From contig CAWJEX010000017.1 of assembly GCA_963841995.1 (NCBI GenBank), forward strand, positions 124,001-188,000: a DNA stretch of 64,000 nt, given 5' to 3'. The translations under genes and the position numbers were made by a program. Under the pieces are notes generated by a model. The model was not told the origin of the DNA. It did not search any database and saw only the letters and a list, made by a program, of their open reading frames with translations. This document shows positions 60,356-64,000 of this stretch, in pieces. Source of the stretch: DATDPM01 sp963841995 (lineage in GTDB: Bacteria; Pseudomonadota; Alphaproteobacteria; DATDPM01). The stretch's first letter is position 1. The number at the start of each line of letters is the position of its first letter.

Positions 60356-62084
60356 ATGCGCACCAAGGACGTCGACGAGAACCATCATCCTGAGCGTAAA
60401 GCAAGAATCGATAAATCTCGCCTCGTCACCTGGAGCTCCGGATTGGCCATCGGCGCGACTGCCGGCTGTGCGTTGCTGTCGTCATGGCCGGCTTGCGCCC
60501 AGGACGCCAGCCAAATGCAAGCCGAGATGCGGCAACTTCAGCAGCAGATCCAAGGACTCGAAGTCCAAATTGAATGACCTTGCCACCCGCGAGGCCGAAG
60601 CCGAAAAGCGCGCGGCCGACGCGCAGCAACAGCAGGGCATTGCCGAGCAAAAGACTGCGGAGATCGAGAAGAAAGTTACCGCACAGACAGAGCAAACCGA
60701 ACGGATCAAAAATTTGAAGCCGGGCAGCTTCATGATCGGCGATACGACCGTCACCTTTGGTGGCTACGCGGCAGCAGAATCGGTGTACCGGAATCGCTCC
60801 GAGGGCGCCGACATCAATTCGGATTTCAACAGCGGCATGCCCTTTGCGTCATCGCCGGCTTTCCACCGTGATGAGTTCCGGGGCAGTGCCCGGCAAAGCC
60901 GCCTGTCCCTGTTGGCGCAATCGAACCCGGAAAAAGACGTCCAACTCAGCGCCTATTTCGAGAGCGATTTCCTCGGGGCTGCAGTCACCTCGAACAGCCG
61001 CGAAAGCAACAGCTATACGCCGCGCCTTCGTCAGGCTTACGCGACTTACGATCAGAACGACTCGGGATTCCACCTTCTCGGAGGCCAATCATGGAGTTTG
61101 CTGACACTGGATAAGGCCGGGATCACGCCGCGCCAAGAAAACGTGCCGCTAACGATCGACGCCCAATACATTCCGGGATTCACGTGGACGCGAAATTGGC
61201 AAATGCGCGCCACTCAGGACCTTTTCAATCACGAACTTACGGCAGCCATTTCCGTCGAATCGCCCCAGGCGGTCACCAGCGGCAACGGCGCAGCGGCAAC
61301 GGCCCTCGGCGGATTCACGAACAATTTCTGCACCGGCGGAGCCCCTTGCACCGGTACCGTTGCTGGCGCCGGACTCCTTAACAGCACCACGACCTATTCG
61401 AACGATTTCGCGCCCGACATTATCGCGAAGATCGCGGCGGACCCGGGTTGGGGCCATTATGAAGTTTATGGCGTCGGCCGCTTCTTCGATAACCGGACCA
61501 CCCTGACGGCAGGAGGCGGAGGAGCCGACCACGACGCGGTCGGAGGAGGCGTGGGCGCGGGTGCAATTCTTCCCGTCGTTCCGAAAATGCTCGACTTTCA
61601 AGCAAGCTTCCTTGCCGGTTACGGTATCGGCCGATATGGCTCAGCCCAGTTCCCAGACTTTACGCTCGCCCCGGACGGACATGTCGTTCCCCTCCCGGAG
61701 GTAGAAGCCCTGGTCGGCATTATCGGTCATCCGACGCCCGCCTGGGATCTGTACGCTTATGCCGGCACCGAGCGGGTCGAAAAAGAAACTTGGTCCTTCA
61801 GCGGTGGCACTGGCGGCAACACCGGCTACGGCAATCCACGAGCCAACACCTCCGGATGCAATTTCGAAACTCCCGCCAATTCGAATTGCTCGCCGTTTAC
61901 ATCGAGCATCGAGCAACTCACCCTCGGCGCGTGGTGGCGCCTCTACCAGGGTCGCTACGGCAATATGGCAATCGGCGCCCAAGGATCTTACACCAGGCGC
62001 AACGCTTTCGCCGGGACTGGGGGAGCGCCAAGTACCGACGAGGACATCGTCATGACGAGTTTCCGCTACTATCCGTTCCAATAA
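60356..62084 (+). pseudogene. DcaP-like outer-membrane porin, one apparent frameshift
   Basis: From ATG 60356 (GGGGGA upstream): long N-terminus with signal (GLAIGATAGCALLSSWPACA), a coiled coil MQAEMRQLQQQIQGLEVQ, an apparent extra A at 60567-60569 (CCAAATTG for CCAATTG), then NDLATREAEAEKRAADAQQQ, KPGSFMIGDTTVTFGGYAAA, SRLSLLAQSNPEKDVQLSAY and a barrel ending DIVMTSFRYYPFQ. Repaired length is about 575 residues. DcaP-family trimeric porins have exactly this coiled-coil-plus-barrel plan and pass negatively charged solutes. Located after the ModE-controlled barrel gene. Confidence 0.8.
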
Positions 62085-62373
62085 GAACTTGTAAGTAAGT
62101 TATATCGGTTGTGCCCTGGGTCGAGGATCCGAAGCATCCATGCCGGGTTTTCTTTACCCTTTGCGGAAAAATGGCAATTCCATGAGTGCTGGCAAGACCT
62201 TAGGTGTTTTTGGTGTTCATATGGCATCGGGCGGCGCGGCGGCAACAATACCTGCGATCATTGCGTTTAAGCATCTAGCCCTGGTTGTTGCAGTCAGTTC
62301 GCTGGCAGCAGCCGTCCTGCAATCCATGACGCCACGGCTTCAAGCCTATTGTCGATTGGCCGCATCCCGGAAT

Positions 62374-62647
62374 CTAGAGCATGATCTTGTCACTTCGAAT
62401 CGGCTGCGTTGCGCCTTTGGTGCGGCGATCCGCTAGGCGCGCCGCGAAGGGCGATGCGGGGCATCGGCCGAGCGGCGCAACGCCGCGGGCGCCCGCCAAG
62501 GCACAACCCAAAGGGCCCGGGTCTTTTGCCGCCGCGGGTTCGTCGAAGCGCTTGCCCGTAGTCCCGCTACGCGCTTCGCGCTTCTCCTGCCCGCGGCGCA
62601 AAACACCTCCGGCGCAGCCGGTTCCAACTGACAAGATCATGCTCTAG
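62374..62647. mobile_element. MITE copy 2 (274 bp, inverted relative to copy 1)
   Basis: Ends CTAGAGCATGATCTTGTCA and TGACAAGATCATGCTCTAG. Matches 43222-43537 in the opposite orientation but lacks about 45 bp. Its right end supplies the apparent stop codon of the adjacent IS3 transposase remnant. Confidence 0.85.
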
Positions 62648-63330
62648 ACCGGATTAAGTGAGAAATCTCCGGCTGTTGTGACGCCTCGGGCACTGCCCGA
62701 GGCTGAGGGATCAAGGACATCGGCGTCCTGTCACCGATTGCACGATGCGGTCTCACTTCATTGTACTTACGGCGCCAATCTTCGATCTTTTGGCGGGCGT
62801 CGTCGAGATCCCTGACCCAGGGCTGGCCGAGACATTCGAGCCGGACACTGGGGTTGAAGCTTTCGACATCGGCATTGTCGGTTGGCTTTCCTGGCCTGGA
62901 GAAGTCGAGCGTCACACCATTGGCGTAAGCCCAGGGATCGAGTTCCTTCGAGGTGAACTGGCAGCCCTGATCGACACGGATCGCTTTCGGCAGGCCACTA
63001 TGGCGGCGCGTCTCTTCGAGCGCATCGATGACCACCATCGCCGTCGCCGATCGGCACATGCGCATCACCGGGCAGACCCGGCTCCACGTATCCACGACGG
63101 CCAGGACCAGAGCCGGCGGCCGTCGAACAGCTCGTCATGCATCCAGTCCATCGCCCACACCTGGTTGGGGCCCGGTGCATCGCTGCGATCGTCCCGCCGC
63201 TTCGCCATCACGCGCCGGCGCGGCGGCTTGAGCCGCATTTGCAGGCGTTCCAGGCAATAGAATCGACGAACGCGCTTGACGTATTGCGCGACAATCTGGG
63301 TGAGAGCGGCGCGTCAATCAGGATGAGACG
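62648..63330 (-). pseudogene. IS3-family transposase OrfB remnant
   Basis: Minus strand, several frames. The last frame (62648-63095) holds the C-terminal integrase core: VVIDALEETRRHSGLPKAIR, VDQGCQFTSKELDPWAYANG, FSRPGKPTDNADVESFNPSV and YNEVRPHRAIGDRTPMSLI, with the second Asp and the Glu of the DDE triad. The preceding part (PGPNQVWAMDWMHDELFDGR and RRFYCLERLQMRLKPPRRRV) is in two other frames. Multiple shifts and a missing 5' end make this an inactive fragment between a MITE and an IS21 element. Confidence 0.75.
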
Positions 63331-63403
63331 AGGCGGCCGAGCGAGTTCATCATTGTCGCTGGCCACGATCTTGACAAGTGCTTTGATTGACGGCCCGCGA
63401 CAA

Positions 63404-64000
63404 TCAATCATCGGCGGTCTCGGTATTCTTGGTTGTAGCGTGTACGGCCGGGCGGCCTGGCCCGCGTTTTCGATCGAGCGCGGCCCGCCGGCGATAGCTC
63501 TCGACATTCATCTCCAGGATTGTGGCGTGATGCACGAGGCGATCGATGGCGGCGAGCGTCATGGCCTGATCGGGGAAGATCTTGCCCCATTCACCGAACG
63601 GCTGGTTGGCCGTGATGAGCATGGATCGCCGCTCGTAGCGCGCGGCGATCAACTCGAACAGAACACTGGTCTCGGCCTGATCTTTTGTGACATAGGCGAT
63701 GTCGTCGAGGACCAACAAATCATAGCGATCGAGTTTGGCGATGGCGCTTTCAAGCGTCAACTCGCGCCGTGCAACCTGCAGTCTTTGGACGAGATCCATG
63801 GTTCGGGCGAACAGCACGCGCCAGCCGTTTTCGATCAAGGCGAGGCCGAGCGCTGCCGATAGATGGCTCTTGCCGACGCCGGGCGGACCGAACAGCAGGA
63901 TGTTGGCGCCGTTCTCCAGCCACGCGTCACCCGACGCGAGCGCCATCACCTGTGCCTTCGAGACCATTGGCACGGACGCGAAGTCGAAGGTGGTGAGCGT
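63404..64000 (-). CDS. istB: IS21-family helper ATPase IstB (5' end outside window)
   Basis: Partial gene running off the right end of the window; visible C-terminal 198 residues. AAA+ ATPase that assists IS21 transposase IstA. Walker A NILLFGPPGVGKSHLSAALG, Walker B YDLLVLDDIAYV, sensor region RSMLITANQPFGEWGKIFPD and the ending LDRKRGPGRPAVHATTKN are all intact and in one frame. Reading continues upstream as TLTTFDFASVPM without stop. The IS21 right end is probably between 63330 and 63404 but its inverted repeat was not identified. Confidence 0.9.
   Translation of the reverse strand, partial: TLTTFDFASVPMVSKAQVMALASGDAWLENGANILLFGPPGVGKSHLSAALGLALIENGWRVLFARTMDLVQRLQVARRELTLESAIAKLDRYDLLVLDDIAYVTKDQAETSVLFELIAARYERRSMLITANQPFGEWGKIFPDQAMTLAAIDRLVHHATILEMNVESYRRRAALDRKRGPGRPAVHATTKNTETADD

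Noticed and set aside
62140..62436. A small hydrophobic protein gene before the second MITE
   Set aside because: The reading continues into the MITE and ends there, start context is poor and nothing resembles a known family; a hydrophobic stretch alone is not enough.

Overview
The window looks like a chromosomal segment of an alphaproteobacterium, most likely a Hyphomicrobiales (Rhizobiales) member. Supporting this are the ffh-rpsP-rimM-trmD-rplS order, the dapF-mtaB-ftsY run, a DUF2336 protein, a MITE family with GAGCATGATC-type ends, and high GC with many GTG/TTG starts. A Beijerinckiaceae-like host is possible, but that is only an inference.

Layout. 1-4.1 kb: end of a LysE-type exporter, a secreted protein, an LpxH-like phosphatase with a glycosyltransferase, and asd (minus). 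4.3-8.9 kb: two small membrane-protein genes whose upstream region was split by a Recombinase-In-Trio (RIT) transposon with 84-bp perfect inverted repeats (5029-8430). 8.9-19.4 kb: housekeeping core (Mpo1-like gene, leuCDB, the ffh-rpsP-rimM-trmD-rplS block on minus, dapF-mtaB-ftsY on plus). 19.4-23.7 kb: a sugar/sorbosone dehydrogenase-like protein, DUF2336 and a PagL-like lipid A deacylase. 23.6-34 kb: a zinc/metal island with a Zur box and an ABC-FtsX-DUF3299 operon, then an oppositely oriented operon of znuB, znuA, an outer-membrane barrel, a cupredoxin-like protein and two related small His/Cys proteins. A 280-bp direct repeat brackets the Zur operon. 33.9-41.4 kb: NnrS, then an Rrf2 regulator with a sulfate importer (sbp, anion porin, cysT, cysW, cysA). 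41.5-43 kb: murJ. 43-43.6 kb: a lipoprotein gene split by a MITE. 43.8-47.8 kb: a LuxR/LuxI quorum-sensing operon with two tiny genes, a cytochrome P450 and an HD-GYP protein. 47.8-49.2 kb: mobile-element debris with a tRNA-Arg 3' fragment joined to a broken thioredoxin-reductase-like gene. 49.2-57.8 kb: a tripartite RND efflux pump divergent from an OmpR-type two-component system. 57.9-62.1 kb: modE, a ModE box, and two outer-membrane proteins. 62.4-64 kb: a second MITE, an IS3 transposase remnant and an IS21 istB running off the end.

How the parts fit. Several gene sets are nutrient-import modules that pair an inner-membrane importer or metal regulator with a dedicated outer-membrane barrel: zinc (znuAB plus barrel), sulfate (Sbp/CysTWA plus anion porin) and possibly molybdate (ModE box plus barrel). 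The LuxI/LuxR locus is tightly overlapped with its downstream genes, so signal synthesis, two small proteins, a P450 and a predicted c-di-GMP enzyme are probably co-expressed.

A caution about the sequence. Many otherwise well-conserved genes carry single lesions: frameshifts in trmD (two), cysT, the RND adaptor and the DcaP-like porin, and in-frame stops in znuA and two barrel genes. Because trmD is normally essential, at least part of this is probably sequencing or assembly error rather than true gene decay.
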